A stretch of 64,000 bases of DNA from an uncultured bacterium (GTDB lineage Bacteria > Bacillota > Clostridia > Lachnospirales > Lachnospiraceae): contig CANDBT010000003.1 in the NCBI GenBank assembly GCA_947383005.1, positions 104,549 through 168,548 on the forward strand, read 5' to 3'. Below the pieces are notes generated by a model. It did no database searches, had not been told where the DNA came from, and saw nothing but the letters and a program-made list of their open reading frames with translations. Positions 1 to 8,893 of the stretch are shown piece after piece (position 1 is the first letter of the stretch; the number at the start of each line of letters is the position of its first letter). The position numbers and the translations under genes were made by a program.

Positions 1-1085
1 TGCTTGCATTGTTTTTGTTTTCTGCCGCGTATGAAAGGCGCAGCCATGATCCGGAAACGGAGGAAAAATTGTGTGCTTTTCTGCATAAAGAGACACCTGA
101 TCTAGTTTTTTCTTTGAATTATTTTCCTGTAATATCCAAAATCTGCCAGCAGGAGGGGGTCCGCTATATCTCTTGGACATATGACTGCCCATGTTATCTG
201 CTCTATTCTGCTACGATCATAAATCCTTGTAATGTTGCTTATATTTTTGATAAGGAATTATCCTTGGAATTTTACCGTGCCGGTATCCGGACAGTGCATT
301 ATATGCCGTTGGCAGCAGCCACAGAGCGATTGGATGCCCTTGTTCCCAATACTGCCAAAAGAGAGCCTTTTCTCTATGATATTTCCTTTGTTGGTTCTTT
401 ATATATTGAAAAATATGATTATTTCTCAAAAATCGAGCCAGAATTGTCTGATTATGCAAAGGGCTATTTGGATGCCCTTATAGGCGCTCAATTGAAGATT
501 CAGGGTTACGATCTTGTGCAAGGTTTGCCGGAGCTTGTTATGGAAGAACTTTATCAAGCTTGTCCAATTGAACCGGAACCGGATGGTATGGAATCCAGGG
601 AATATTTTTATGAACAATATGTGATTAATCGCAGAATTACAGCAATCGAGCGAATAGATCTTTTGGAGACATGTGCGCGGTATCGGCTTTTGGATCTTTT
701 TACGCGGGCGAAAGAGCTGACAATGCCAAATATCCGGAATCACGGAGAAGTAGAGTATTATGCGGAGATGCCGTTTGTATTTAAGCAAAGCAGGATTAAT
801 CTCAATGTTTCATTGCGTGGGATCAAGAGCGGCATTCCGTTGCGTGCTTATGATATCATGGGAGCGGGAGGCTTTCTGCTCAGCAATTTTCAAGCGGATT
901 TTTTGAATTATTTTATCCCGGGAGAGGATTTGGTGATTTATGAAAGTAAGGAAGATTTGCTGGCTAAAGTCATCTATTATCTTACCCACGAAGAAGAACG
1001 CAGGGCGATTGCCAGGAATGGCCATGACAAGGTAGCAGCGGGACATACCTACAGGCATCGGGTGAGGGAAATGCTGGATTTCTGA
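1..1085 (+). CDS. CgeB/DUF3880-type glycosyltransferase, paralog 1 (5' end outside window)
   Basis: Probable cytoplasmic glycosyltransferase of the CgeB family, with a DUF3880-like N-terminal half and a Glyco_trans_1_2-like C-terminal half. The frame is open to the window edge. Its first visible residues (ALFLFSAAYE) align with about residue 30 of the downstream paralogs (LVTFPFSATYE), so roughly 30 residues with the MKILFIEW-type start lie upstream. The TTG at 9 is not a real start. Family landmarks are present: SLNYFPVISKIC, FVGSLYIEK, INRRITAIERIDLL and DIMGAGGFLLSNFQADF. It ends HRVREMLDF, 19 bases before the next paralog. Donor and acceptor sugars cannot be read from sequence. Confidence 0.85.
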   Translation, partial: LALFLFSAAYERRSHDPETEEKLCAFLHKETPDLVFSLNYFPVISKICQQEGVRYISWTYDCPCYLLYSATIINPCNVAYIFDKELSLEFYRAGIRTVHYMPLAAATERLDALVPNTAKREPFLYDISFVGSLYIEKYDYFSKIEPELSDYAKGYLDALIGAQLKIQGYDLVQGLPELVMEELYQACPIEPEPDGMESREYFYEQYVINRRITAIERIDLLETCARYRLLDLFTRAKELTMPNIRNHGEVEYYAEMPFVFKQSRINLNVSLRGIKSGIPLRAYDIMGAGGFLLSNFQADFLNYFIPGEDLVIYESKEDLLAKVIYYLTHEEERRAIARNGHDKVAAGHTYRHRVREMLDF

Positions 1086-1104
1086 TATAGGAGGATAGTT
1101 TTCA

Positions 1105-2256
1105 ATGAAAGTTGTATTTATTGAATGGGAAAGCTTTGGAAAGGAAGATGTGAAAAAGGCATTTTTTGCGGAAGGGCATGATTTGGTTTTGTTTCCGGTT
1201 TCCGTTGATGAAGATTTGGACAAGCCATCAGCTCTTAAGGAAAGGCTGCCTTCCTTATTGCATCAGGAAGCGCCAGATGTTGTGTTTTCGATCAATTATT
1301 TTCCGGCAGTTTCCAGCATCTGTAATGAAGAAAGAGTACGGTATATTTCGTGGATTTATGATGCACCATATGTCCGTTTATATTCTCAGACGGTAATGAA
1401 CCCCTGTAATATAGTATATGTTTTTGATAAAGAATTGTGTATGGAGTTTCGCAATGCCGGTGTAAATACGGTTCATTATCTCCCATTGGCAGTGGATACG
1501 GATCGTCTGGATACGTTGCTGGCATCCGCAGAACCATCTGGTTTTAAATATGATATTTCTTTTGTTGGTTCATTTTATGTGGAAAAAAATGATTATTTTA
1601 CTCAGATGGCAGATGCCCTGTCTGATTTTGCCAAGGGATATCTGGATGCGGTTATTTCTGCGCAGATAAAAATCCAGGGATATGATTTCGTGGAAGATGT
1701 GTTAGGCCCGGTTATTGATGATTTGTATAAAGCGTTTCCCTTGGATCCGGATCCTAATGGTATGGAGAGCAAAGAATATCTTTATGCCCAGTATGTGATC
1801 AACCGCCGTATCACGGCATTAGAGCGGATTGATCTTTTAAATGCTATTGCAAAAAGGCATAGTGTTGATATTTTTACCTATATAAAAGATTTTACGATGC
1901 CAAATGTCTGTAACCATGGCCGGGTTGATTACTTTAGTGAGATGCCAAAGGTATTCAGGCAAAGCCGAATTGATTTGAATATATCTCGCCGAGGTATTAA
2001 AAGCGGCATTCCGCTCAGGGCTTTTGACATTATGGGAAGCGGAGGATTTCTGCTCAGCAATTTTCAGGCGGAGCTTTTGGATTTTTTTATCCCGGATGAG
2101 GATTTTGTTTATTATGAGAGTAAAGAAGATATGCTGCAAAAGATTGATTATTATCTTCGTCATGAAGCAGAACGGCAAGAAATTGCCAGGAATGGGCATG
2201 ATAAGGTAGCGGAAAGGCATACTTACAGACATCGGATAAGGGAGATTTTTTCGTGA
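1105..2256 (+). CDS. CgeB/DUF3880-type glycosyltransferase, paralog 2
   Basis: Full-length family member of 383 residues. The start MKVVFIEWESFG lies behind an AGGAGG-type site about 10 bases upstream. The N-terminal half (about 1-155) is the DUF3880-like region with SINYFPAVSSIC near residue 70 and FVGSFYVEK near 152. The C-terminal half is Glyco_trans_1_2-like with DIMGSGGFLLSNFQAE near 308 and the closing HTYRHRIREIF. No signal peptide or membrane segment is seen, so it should act in the cytosol on nucleotide-activated sugar. The stop overlaps the GTG start of the next paralog by four bases, so the two are translationally coupled. Confidence 0.88.
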   Translation: MKVVFIEWESFGKEDVKKAFFAEGHDLVLFPVSVDEDLDKPSALKERLPSLLHQEAPDVVFSINYFPAVSSICNEERVRYISWIYDAPYVRLYSQTVMNPCNIVYVFDKELCMEFRNAGVNTVHYLPLAVDTDRLDTLLASAEPSGFKYDISFVGSFYVEKNDYFTQMADALSDFAKGYLDAVISAQIKIQGYDFVEDVLGPVIDDLYKAFPLDPDPNGMESKEYLYAQYVINRRITALERIDLLNAIAKRHSVDIFTYIKDFTMPNVCNHGRVDYFSEMPKVFRQSRIDLNISRRGIKSGIPLRAFDIMGSGGFLLSNFQAELLDFFIPDEDFVYYESKEDMLQKIDYYLRHEAERQEIARNGHDKVAERHTYRHRIREIFS

Positions 2257-3422
2257 AGATATTGTTCATTGAATGGGATAGCTATGGATATCAAGATATA
2301 AAAGAGGCATTTATTGAGGAAGGACATCAGTTAGTGTGTTTTCCCTTTAAAGTTTTTGGGCATCAGGGAGAAGAACTTTTGCGTGACCCGGAGACAGAAA
2401 GCAAGCTGCATGCGGCATTGCGGCGGGAAATACCGGAGTTAGTGTTTTCGGTGGATTATTTTCCGGTGATTTCCGGAGTGTGCCAAAAAGAAGGCATCCG
2501 ATATATTTCTTTTAACTATGACTGCCCTCACATTTTGTTGTGTTCTAATACGATTATTAATCCTTGTAATGTGATTTATGTTTTTGATAAACAGCTTTAT
2601 TTAGAATATCATCATGCTGGTATTTCTACTGTCCGTTATCTGCCGCTGGCGGTTAATACAAAACGTTTGGATGCCATAAAGCCGGCATTGACGGATACCA
2701 TGGATTCAGGATATGATGTGTCTTTTATCGGTTCGCTATATTTGGAAAAGGGAAATTATTTTGATCAGATCGAGCCGCTTCTTCCAGAGTATACGAGAGG
2801 ATATCTAAAGGCATTGATTATGATGCAGTTGAAGATATCTGGTTATGATCTTGTGCAGGAGATGATTCCAGCGATCCTGGATGATTTATGTAGGGTTTAT
2901 CCGGTAAAACTTATGCGGGATAGTGCGCAGCCAGCCAGTTTTTTTTATGAACAGCATGTCATTAACCGCAGGATTACCGCTATAGAGCGTATTGATTTGT
3001 TGGAAACAGCGGCGAAAAAGTATTCTGTGGATCTTTTTACGCATATAAAGGACTTTCCCTTGTCTGGTGTACGTGTCCATGGCGGAGTTGATTACTTTAG
3101 TGAAATGCCTTTGATTTTTAAGCAAAGCAAAATTAATTTGAATATTACTTTACGCAGTATCAGAAGCGGGGTTCCGTTGCGTGCCTTTGATATTATGGGG
3201 GCGGGAGGTTTTTTGCTCACGAATTATCAAGCCGACATTTTGGATTTGTTTGTGCCAGATGAAGATTTTGTATATTATGAGAGTAAAGAAGATTTTTTGC
3301 GGAAAATAGGTTATTATCTGTCGCATGAAGAGGAACGAAAGGCGATTGCACAAAGCGGGCATGACAAGGTCGCCGCAAGGCATACGTACAGACATCGGGT
3401 GCGGGAGATGTTGGATTTTTGA
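2253..3422 (+). CDS. CgeB/DUF3880-type glycosyltransferase, paralog 3
   Basis: This gene encodes 389 residues. It starts at a GTG that overlaps the previous stop (GTGA); the protein begins MKILFIEWDSYGYQD like its neighbours, which fixes the start. It has the same two-half architecture: SVDYFPVISGVC, FIGSLYLEKGNYF, INRRITAIERIDLL and DIMGAGGFLLTNYQAD. Its last 110 or so bases are almost identical to those of the next paralog, although the two genes differ clearly elsewhere. This suggests recent recombination between array members. The specific sugar is unknown. Confidence 0.88.
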   Translation: MKILFIEWDSYGYQDIKEAFIEEGHQLVCFPFKVFGHQGEELLRDPETESKLHAALRREIPELVFSVDYFPVISGVCQKEGIRYISFNYDCPHILLCSNTIINPCNVIYVFDKQLYLEYHHAGISTVRYLPLAVNTKRLDAIKPALTDTMDSGYDVSFIGSLYLEKGNYFDQIEPLLPEYTRGYLKALIMMQLKISGYDLVQEMIPAILDDLCRVYPVKLMRDSAQPASFFYEQHVINRRITAIERIDLLETAAKKYSVDLFTHIKDFPLSGVRVHGGVDYFSEMPLIFKQSKINLNITLRSIRSGVPLRAFDIMGAGGFLLTNYQADILDLFVPDEDFVYYESKEDFLRKIGYYLSHEEERKAIAQSGHDKVAARHTYRHRVREMLDF

Positions 3423-3434
3423 AGGTGGATGTTT

Positions 3435-4607
3435 ATGAAGATACTGTTTATTGATTGGATGTACTATGGAAAAGATGATATAAAAAGCGCAATGCTTGAA
3501 GAGGGACATGAAATAATTTCTTTTCCATTTGAAGTTTCAACATCTCTGGTATGGGAACAACTGATTCATAATCCAGAAACAGAAAGAAGGCTTTGTACCG
3601 CATTACATGAAGAGATACCAGAAATAGTTTTTTCTGTGAATTATTTTCCCGTGATTGCTAGAGTGTGCCAAAAGGAAGACATTCGGTATGTTTCTTGGAG
3701 CTATGATAGCTATTATATCCTGCTTTATTCAGATACAATTCGTTATCCGTGTAATGCAATCTATGTTTTTGATAAAGAGATGTATAGGGAATATCATGAA
3801 GCAGGGATTTTTACCGTGCATTATATGCCATTGGCAGTTAATGCAAAACGATTGGAGCGCATAGATAAAGACAGGAATCTATTAGCGGAGTTCCCGTATA
3901 AAGTTTCTTTTGTTGGTTCATTTTATCTGGAAAAAGGAAGTTTCTTTAAGCAAATTGAGGCAGCGCTTCCAGAGCGTTCCCGGGGATATTTAAAGGCATT
4001 GATCGCTATACAGTTAAAGATACAAGGATATGACGTGATTCAGGAAATGCTTTCCCCTATCTTAGATGATTTTTGTAAAGCTTATCCGTTGAAGCCACTA
4101 TCATCAGGAATGGAGCCAAAAAGTTTTTTTTATGAGCATCATGTTATTAAACCTTGGATTACAACAATAGAACGGATGGACTTATTGGAAGCTATAGCTG
4201 AAAAATATACCGTAGATTTGTTTTCGCATACAGAAGATTTTGCTGTACCTGGATTGAATAACCATGGCCCTGTAGATTACTTCCAGGAGATGCCTTTGGT
4301 TTTTAAGCAAAGCAAGATTAATCTGAATATAACCATGCGTGGCATAAAAAGTGGAATCCCACTTCGTGCTTTTGATATAATGGGGGCAGGCGGTTTTTTA
4401 CTCAGCAATTATCAGGCGGGTTTTCTGGATTATTTTGTGCCGAATGAGGATTTTGTTTTCTATGAAAATAAAAAAGATCTGTTAGCAAAGATTGGTTATT
4501 ATCTGTCACATGAAGAGGAACGGAAAGCGATTGCACAAAGCGGACATGACAAGGTCGCCGCAGAGCATACGTACAGACATCGGGTGCGGGAAATGTTGGA
4601 TTTTTGA
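3435..4607 (+). CDS. CgeB/DUF3880-type glycosyltransferase, paralog 4
   Basis: This gene encodes 390 residues. An ATG at 3429 is possible, but the ATG at 3435 is preferred: it gives MKILFIDWMYYG in line with the family and sits 6 bases after GGTGG. The landmarks are SVNYFPVIARVC, FVGSFYLEKGSFF and DIMGAGGFLLSNYQAG. It deviates where most paralogs read INRRIT, having IKPWIT instead, so a conserved basic pair is replaced. It is followed after 21 bases by the divergent fused paralog. No membrane segment is present. Confidence 0.87.
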   Translation: MKILFIDWMYYGKDDIKSAMLEEGHEIISFPFEVSTSLVWEQLIHNPETERRLCTALHEEIPEIVFSVNYFPVIARVCQKEDIRYVSWSYDSYYILLYSDTIRYPCNAIYVFDKEMYREYHEAGIFTVHYMPLAVNAKRLERIDKDRNLLAEFPYKVSFVGSFYLEKGSFFKQIEAALPERSRGYLKALIAIQLKIQGYDVIQEMLSPILDDFCKAYPLKPLSSGMEPKSFFYEHHVIKPWITTIERMDLLEAIAEKYTVDLFSHTEDFAVPGLNNHGPVDYFQEMPLVFKQSKINLNITMRGIKSGIPLRAFDIMGAGGFLLSNYQAGFLDYFVPNEDFVFYENKKDLLAKIGYYLSHEEERKAIAQSGHDKVAAEHTYRHRVREMLDF

Positions 4608-4628
4608 ATGTAGGAAGGAAAGGGGAAC

Positions 4629-6191
4629 ATGAGAGAGATTAGCGTAATCATCTTTTGCTATAATGCAGGTGCTTATATTGATAGATGCATGGCATCCGTC
4701 ACGGCACAGATAGAATCAGGCAGTCTGGAAATTATTTGTGTGGATGACGCTTCTTCTGATGACACATGGGAACGTTTACAGAGATGGGAGCAGCGTTTCT
4801 CGGAAAATGTGCTGCTGATTTCCCTGGAAACGGAAACAGGACAGGAAGCGGCCAGGAAAATTGGATTGTCTTATGCTTCTGCGGATTGTACTGCGTTCAT
4901 AAAAGCAGAGGATTGTTTGGAACCGGGACAATTTGAAGAATTATACAGAGTTGTTCGAAATCAGGGTAACAACGGAAACCAACAGCAGAATCTGCGGATT
5001 GTCCAGTTCTATTCGGGGACAGATTCTTTTAATTTCTTTACGGATCAGTTGACAAAAGAATTGCATAGACGAGGACACGAAGTTTTTGTCTGCGATCTAG
5101 GGGATGTTTCGGGAAAAACAGAACATTCTTATGACCATTTGAATCGTTTTCTGTTAAAAAAGATAGATGCAGTGATCTGTTTTGACGGGATAGGGACCAG
5201 GGAAGAGCAGTTTATTCAGCAGTGGGATAAGCATCAGGCAGTAGTGCTGGATATTTTGATGGATCCGCCCTTTCGTTTTCATCCCACATTGGAGAAACAT
5301 CCCCAAAATTATGTTTTGTTTTGCTGTGATCAGGAGCATGTCAGCTATGTAACAAAATATTTCCCCCAGGAAGTCCCCAATGTAATTTTTATGCCCCACG
5401 TGGGGGCTGTGAGTGAGAAAGATGAGGTAGCTGTTCCTTATAAAGAGAGAAAATATGATATTCTTTTTTCGGCAAGTTACTATCATCCAATGTCTCAGAT
5501 GGAGAAAATAAAATGCCTGTTTCCGGATCAGCCGGACATGTGGAAATTTTATCAGCAAATGTTTGAAAATCTAGTAGAGGATAGTTCGCTGACCATTGAG
5601 AGGGCAGTTCTTCATACATTACAGCAATTCCATTTATCTGCATCTGATGAAATGCTGAAGATGCTTTTGAACCGTTCGCTATATGTGGATTGGGCAATCC
5701 GTATGTATCATCGGGGACGGGTTGTGGAAGCTTTGGCGGAATCAGGGTTGGAACTTTATCTTTTGGGGCCAGGATGGGAAGACCATCCCTCGGCGGGATA
5801 TCCGAATGTACATCGTTTGGGCAGCCAGGTACCATATAAACAGACTCTCGCCTTTATGGCGGATGCCAGGATCAATCTAAATGTGATGCCTTGGTTTAAA
5901 TCAGGGACACATGACCGGATTTTTAATACGTTGCTGCAGCATTCGCTTCCCCTTACTGATCCAAGCAGTTGGATTACCGAGCATTTTACCGATGGCGTAG
6001 ACATTGCTTTGTATGACCTGAATCATTTGGAGCAGATTCCGGATATAGCAAGGCAATTGTTAGCGGATCCTATGCGGGCGGAAATGATTATCCAGAGAGG
6101 GTATAAGAAGGTCAGCCAAAATCTGACATGGTCTAACTGTGCGGATTGGCTTTTAGAGGTGGCAAAACAGGTCAGGGGAAAGAAAATATGA
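4629..6191 (+). CDS. Half GT2 domain fused to CgeB-type glycosyltransferase (paralog 5)
   Basis: This protein of 520 residues has two parts. Residues 1-115 are the nucleotide-binding half of a GT2 domain (ISVIIFCYNAGAYIDRC, then IICVDDASSDDTWE). The metal-binding DxD position reads IKAEDCLEP instead of the usual DADD, and the acceptor half of GT2 is missing. From about residue 125 the protein is a diverged CgeB-type transferase (ILFSASYYHPMSQ, MADARINLNVMPWFKSG, closing NLTWSNCADWLLEV). It is the most divergent member of the array. The start follows AGGAAAGGGG. The N-terminal piece probably no longer transfers sugar by itself and may be a scaffold or binding module. Its stop overlaps the next start (ATGA). 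Confidence 0.8.
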   Translation: MREISVIIFCYNAGAYIDRCMASVTAQIESGSLEIICVDDASSDDTWERLQRWEQRFSENVLLISLETETGQEAARKIGLSYASADCTAFIKAEDCLEPGQFEELYRVVRNQGNNGNQQQNLRIVQFYSGTDSFNFFTDQLTKELHRRGHEVFVCDLGDVSGKTEHSYDHLNRFLLKKIDAVICFDGIGTREEQFIQQWDKHQAVVLDILMDPPFRFHPTLEKHPQNYVLFCCDQEHVSYVTKYFPQEVPNVIFMPHVGAVSEKDEVAVPYKERKYDILFSASYYHPMSQMEKIKCLFPDQPDMWKFYQQMFENLVEDSSLTIERAVLHTLQQFHLSASDEMLKMLLNRSLYVDWAIRMYHRGRVVEALAESGLELYLLGPGWEDHPSAGYPNVHRLGSQVPYKQTLAFMADARINLNVMPWFKSGTHDRIFNTLLQHSLPLTDPSSWITEHFTDGVDIALYDLNHLEQIPDIARQLLADPMRAEMIIQRGYKKVSQNLTWSNCADWLLEVAKQVRGKKI

Positions 6192-7375
6192 AGATCCTAT
6201 TTATCCAATGGGGCGTGTTCGGGACAATGGATATGGAAGAAGCATTTATGGCAGAGGGACATATGGTTGTCCGGTTTCCTTTTTCTAAGGATCAGGATGT
6301 AGTCTATAATTTTGAGGTAGAAAAAGAACTGACAAGCGTCCTGCATAAAGAGGTGCCGGATGTGGTGTTTTCGTTTGATTTTTTTCCCGTGATTTCCGCG
6401 GTTTGTGAAAAAGAAGATATCCGATATATTTCTTGGGTTTTTGATGATCCCTGGGTTTTTTTATATTCAGATATGGCTGCCAATCCATGTAACTGCATTT
6501 ATGTTTTTGATCAAAAATTATGTAAAGATTTTCATGAAAAAGGTATCTTTACCGTTCATTATATGCCTTTGGCGGTCAACACGGGGCGTCTGGATGCGAT
6601 GAACCAGAAGATAAAGACAGGATATGCGTATGATGTCACATTTGTTGGATCGCTTTATGTGGAGCAACTTAACTTTTTTGATCGGATGTATGCTGTATTG
6701 CCAGAGTATTCCCAAGGATATATCCATGCTCTTATGGCAATTCAGATGCAGGTTCAGGGTTGTGATCTTATTGAGAATGCGTTATCACCAGTTATTGATG
6801 ATCTTTGTAAAGCCTGTCCGATAGGGATAGAACCAGGGAATTCGGCAACAAGAGAATATATGTATGCCCGTTATGTGATTGACCGGAGGATTACAGCAAT
6901 TGAGCGTATTGATTTGCTGGATGCGGTTGCCAAAGAGCATAGGGTGGATTTGTTTACACATTTTAAGGGATTTTCGATGCAAAATGTCTGCAACCATGGC
7001 ATAGTGGGATATTATGATGAGGCGCCAAAGGTGTTCAAAAAGAGTAAAATTAATTTGAACATTACTTTACGTAGTATCAAAAATGGGATTCCGCTGCGGG
7101 CGTTTGATATTATGGGCGCCGAAGGATTTCTTCTTAGCAATTTTCAGGCCGGATTTTGGGATTTGTTTGTACCCGGAGAGGACTTTGTTTATTATGAGAA
7201 CAAAGAGGATTTGGTGCGGAAGGTCGGTTACTACCTGAAACACGAAGATGAGAGAAAAGCGATTGCCAGGAATGGGCATGAGAAAGTCGCTGCAAGGCAT
7301 ACATACATACAGACACCGTGTAAGAGAGATGTTTGGTTAGAAATGAGGTATGGTAATGAGAATAGTATTTATTGA
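6188..7375 (+). CDS. CgeB/DUF3880-type glycosyltransferase, paralog 6, with frameshifted C-terminus
   Basis: The start at 6188 gives MKILFIQWGVFG and overlaps the previous stop (ATGA); the upstream in-frame ATG at 6146 lies inside the previous gene and is not used. Family landmarks are intact (SFDFFPVISAVC, FVGSLYVEQ, DRRITAIERIDLL, DIMGAEGFLLSNFQAG). The end is abnormal. ACAT is tandemly duplicated at 7301-7308, which pushes translation out of the family frame after HTYI. The protein therefore ends in about 20 unrelated residues and runs over the start of the next gene. Removing four bases restores TYRHRVREMFG and a stop at 7338-7340. The catalytic body should still fold. Confidence 0.8.
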   Translation: MKILFIQWGVFGTMDMEEAFMAEGHMVVRFPFSKDQDVVYNFEVEKELTSVLHKEVPDVVFSFDFFPVISAVCEKEDIRYISWVFDDPWVFLYSDMAANPCNCIYVFDQKLCKDFHEKGIFTVHYMPLAVNTGRLDAMNQKIKTGYAYDVTFVGSLYVEQLNFFDRMYAVLPEYSQGYIHALMAIQMQVQGCDLIENALSPVIDDLCKACPIGIEPGNSATREYMYARYVIDRRITAIERIDLLDAVAKEHRVDLFTHFKGFSMQNVCNHGIVGYYDEAPKVFKKSKINLNITLRSIKNGIPLRAFDIMGAEGFLLSNFQAGFWDLFVPGEDFVYYENKEDLVRKVGYYLKHEDERKAIARNGHEKVAARHTYIQTPCKRDVWLEMRYGNENSIY

Positions 7376-8516
7376 ATGGGGGACCTTTGGGAAAGATGAT
7401 GTAAAAATGGCATTTGCGGCGGAGGGGCATAAACTGGTGACCTTTCCCTTTTCGGCTACATATGAAACAATCAGCCATGATCCGGAAGCAGAAAAAAGAT
7501 TGCATATTGTGTTGCGCAAAGAAGTGCCGGATATGGTGTTCTCTTTGAATTATCTGCCGCTGGTGTCCAGAGTGTGCCAGGAAGAGAACATAAGGTACGT
7601 TTCGTGGCTTTTTGACAGTCCTTGTTTTCAGCTTTATTCGGTTACGGCTGCAAACCCATGTAATGTGATTTATGTATTTGATAAGGAGGAATATTTGGCG
7701 TTTCGCAAGGCGGGGATTAATACCGTGCATTATATGCCATTAGCAGTGGATGTAGACAGACTGAAACCCGTTCTTGACGTTTTGCCAGAAAACAGCTTTG
7801 ATTATGATGTATCTTTTGTAGGATCGTTATATATGGAGAAATTAAATTATTTCCCGGTAGTGATGTCCCGTCTTCCGGAATATGCCAAAGGATATATTGA
7901 CGCATTGATTGAGGCGCAGATGAAAATCCAGGGGTATAATTTTATCCAGGATTTGTTGGAACCAGTGATTGATGATTTGTACGAGGCATATCCTGTGGAC
8001 CCAGAGCCGGACGGCACGGAACCTCGGGAGTTTTTCTATGCGGAATATGTGATCAACCGCAGGATTACTACAATGGAAAGGATTGGGCTGTTGATGGCGG
8101 CGGCTTCAGCTTATAAAGTTGATCTTTTTACTTATAAAAAAGATTTTTCTATACCCAATGTATATAATCATGGGCCGATTGATTATGTCCGTGAGATGCC
8201 ATTTGTTTTTCGGAAAAGCAAGATTAATCTGAACATTTCCGGCCGTTTGATTAAAAGCGGTGTCCCGCTTCGTGCTTTTGACGTGATGGGAGCCCGCGGG
8301 TTTTTGCTCAGTAATTATCAGGCGGATTTTTTGGATTTGTTTGTGCCAGGGGAAGATTTTGCGTATTATGAAAGCAAAGAAGATTTGTTGGATAAGATCG
8401 GCTATTATCTGTCTCATGAGGAAGAGCGGAAGGCTATTGCAAAGAATGGATATGAGAAAGTGAAGGCAAAGCATACCTACAGGCATCGGGTACGTGAGAT
8501 GCTCTCAATATTCTAA
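7356..8516 (+). CDS. CgeB/DUF3880-type glycosyltransferase, paralog 7
   Basis: Last member of the array, 386 residues. The ATG at 7356 (MRIVFIEWGTFG) sits 7 bases after GAGG and matches the family start; the ATG two codons earlier is less likely. Landmarks are SLNYLPLVSRVC, FVGSLYMEKLNYF, INRRITTMERIGLL and DVMGARGFLLSNYQAD. The region where most paralogs have MGAGG is MGARG here. It ends HRVREMLSIF, 377 bases before the next gene. That gap is filled by a tandem repeat, so this gene probably closes the first transcription unit. Confidence 0.87.
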   Translation: MRIVFIEWGTFGKDDVKMAFAAEGHKLVTFPFSATYETISHDPEAEKRLHIVLRKEVPDMVFSLNYLPLVSRVCQEENIRYVSWLFDSPCFQLYSVTAANPCNVIYVFDKEEYLAFRKAGINTVHYMPLAVDVDRLKPVLDVLPENSFDYDVSFVGSLYMEKLNYFPVVMSRLPEYAKGYIDALIEAQMKIQGYNFIQDLLEPVIDDLYEAYPVDPEPDGTEPREFFYAEYVINRRITTMERIGLLMAAASAYKVDLFTYKKDFSIPNVYNHGPIDYVREMPFVFRKSKINLNISGRLIKSGVPLRAFDVMGARGFLLSNYQADFLDLFVPGEDFAYYESKEDLLDKIGYYLSHEEERKAIAKNGYEKVKAKHTYRHRVREMLSIF

Positions 8517-8545
8517 AAAATTTAATATGAAAGCGCTGCACGGCA

Positions 8546-8829
8546 GCCATGGTGAATGCATGCTCGCATGCAATGAACCATGGATATCGTGCAGCCAAGC
8601 CAGATAGAGCCAAGTAGGCCGATAGGCCGGATTGCGAATACTGGCGGCGATTGCGGGGGCACGAAGTGCGGAGCAATCGGTTTTCATGCCATGGTGAATG
8701 CATGCTCGCATGCAATGAACCATGGATATCATGCAGCCAAGCCAGATAGAGCCAAGTAGGCCGATAGGCCGGATTGCAAATACTGGCGGCGATTGCGGGA
8801 GCACGAAGTGCGGAGCAATCGGTTTTCAT
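8546..8829. repeat. Two tandem copies of a 142-bp non-coding repeat
   Basis: Copies at 8546-8687 and 8688-8829 are nearly identical (a few substitutions, e.g. ATATCGTGC versus ATATCATGC). A third copy starts at 8830 but breaks off after GCCATGGTG. Each unit begins with a hairpin whose arms carry CCATGG and GCATGC and ends GAGCAATCGGTTTTCAT. The 8517-8893 gap has no convincing gene: open frames here are just the repeat read through twice. The unit shares GCACGGCAGCC and GAGCAATCGG with the palindrome after ruvA, suggesting a dispersed family. It separates the CgeB array from the next genes. Confidence 0.85.
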
Positions 8830-8893
8830 GCCATGGTGGTGCGCCGCGCCAGCGGCGCATGGAAGTTTACTATAGAAAAGGAGAAATAAAAAG

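Noticed and set aside
8434-8829. Reverse-strand open frames across the 142-bp repeat
   Set aside because: They encode the same peptide twice only because the DNA repeat length and frame allow it; no homology or ribosome site.
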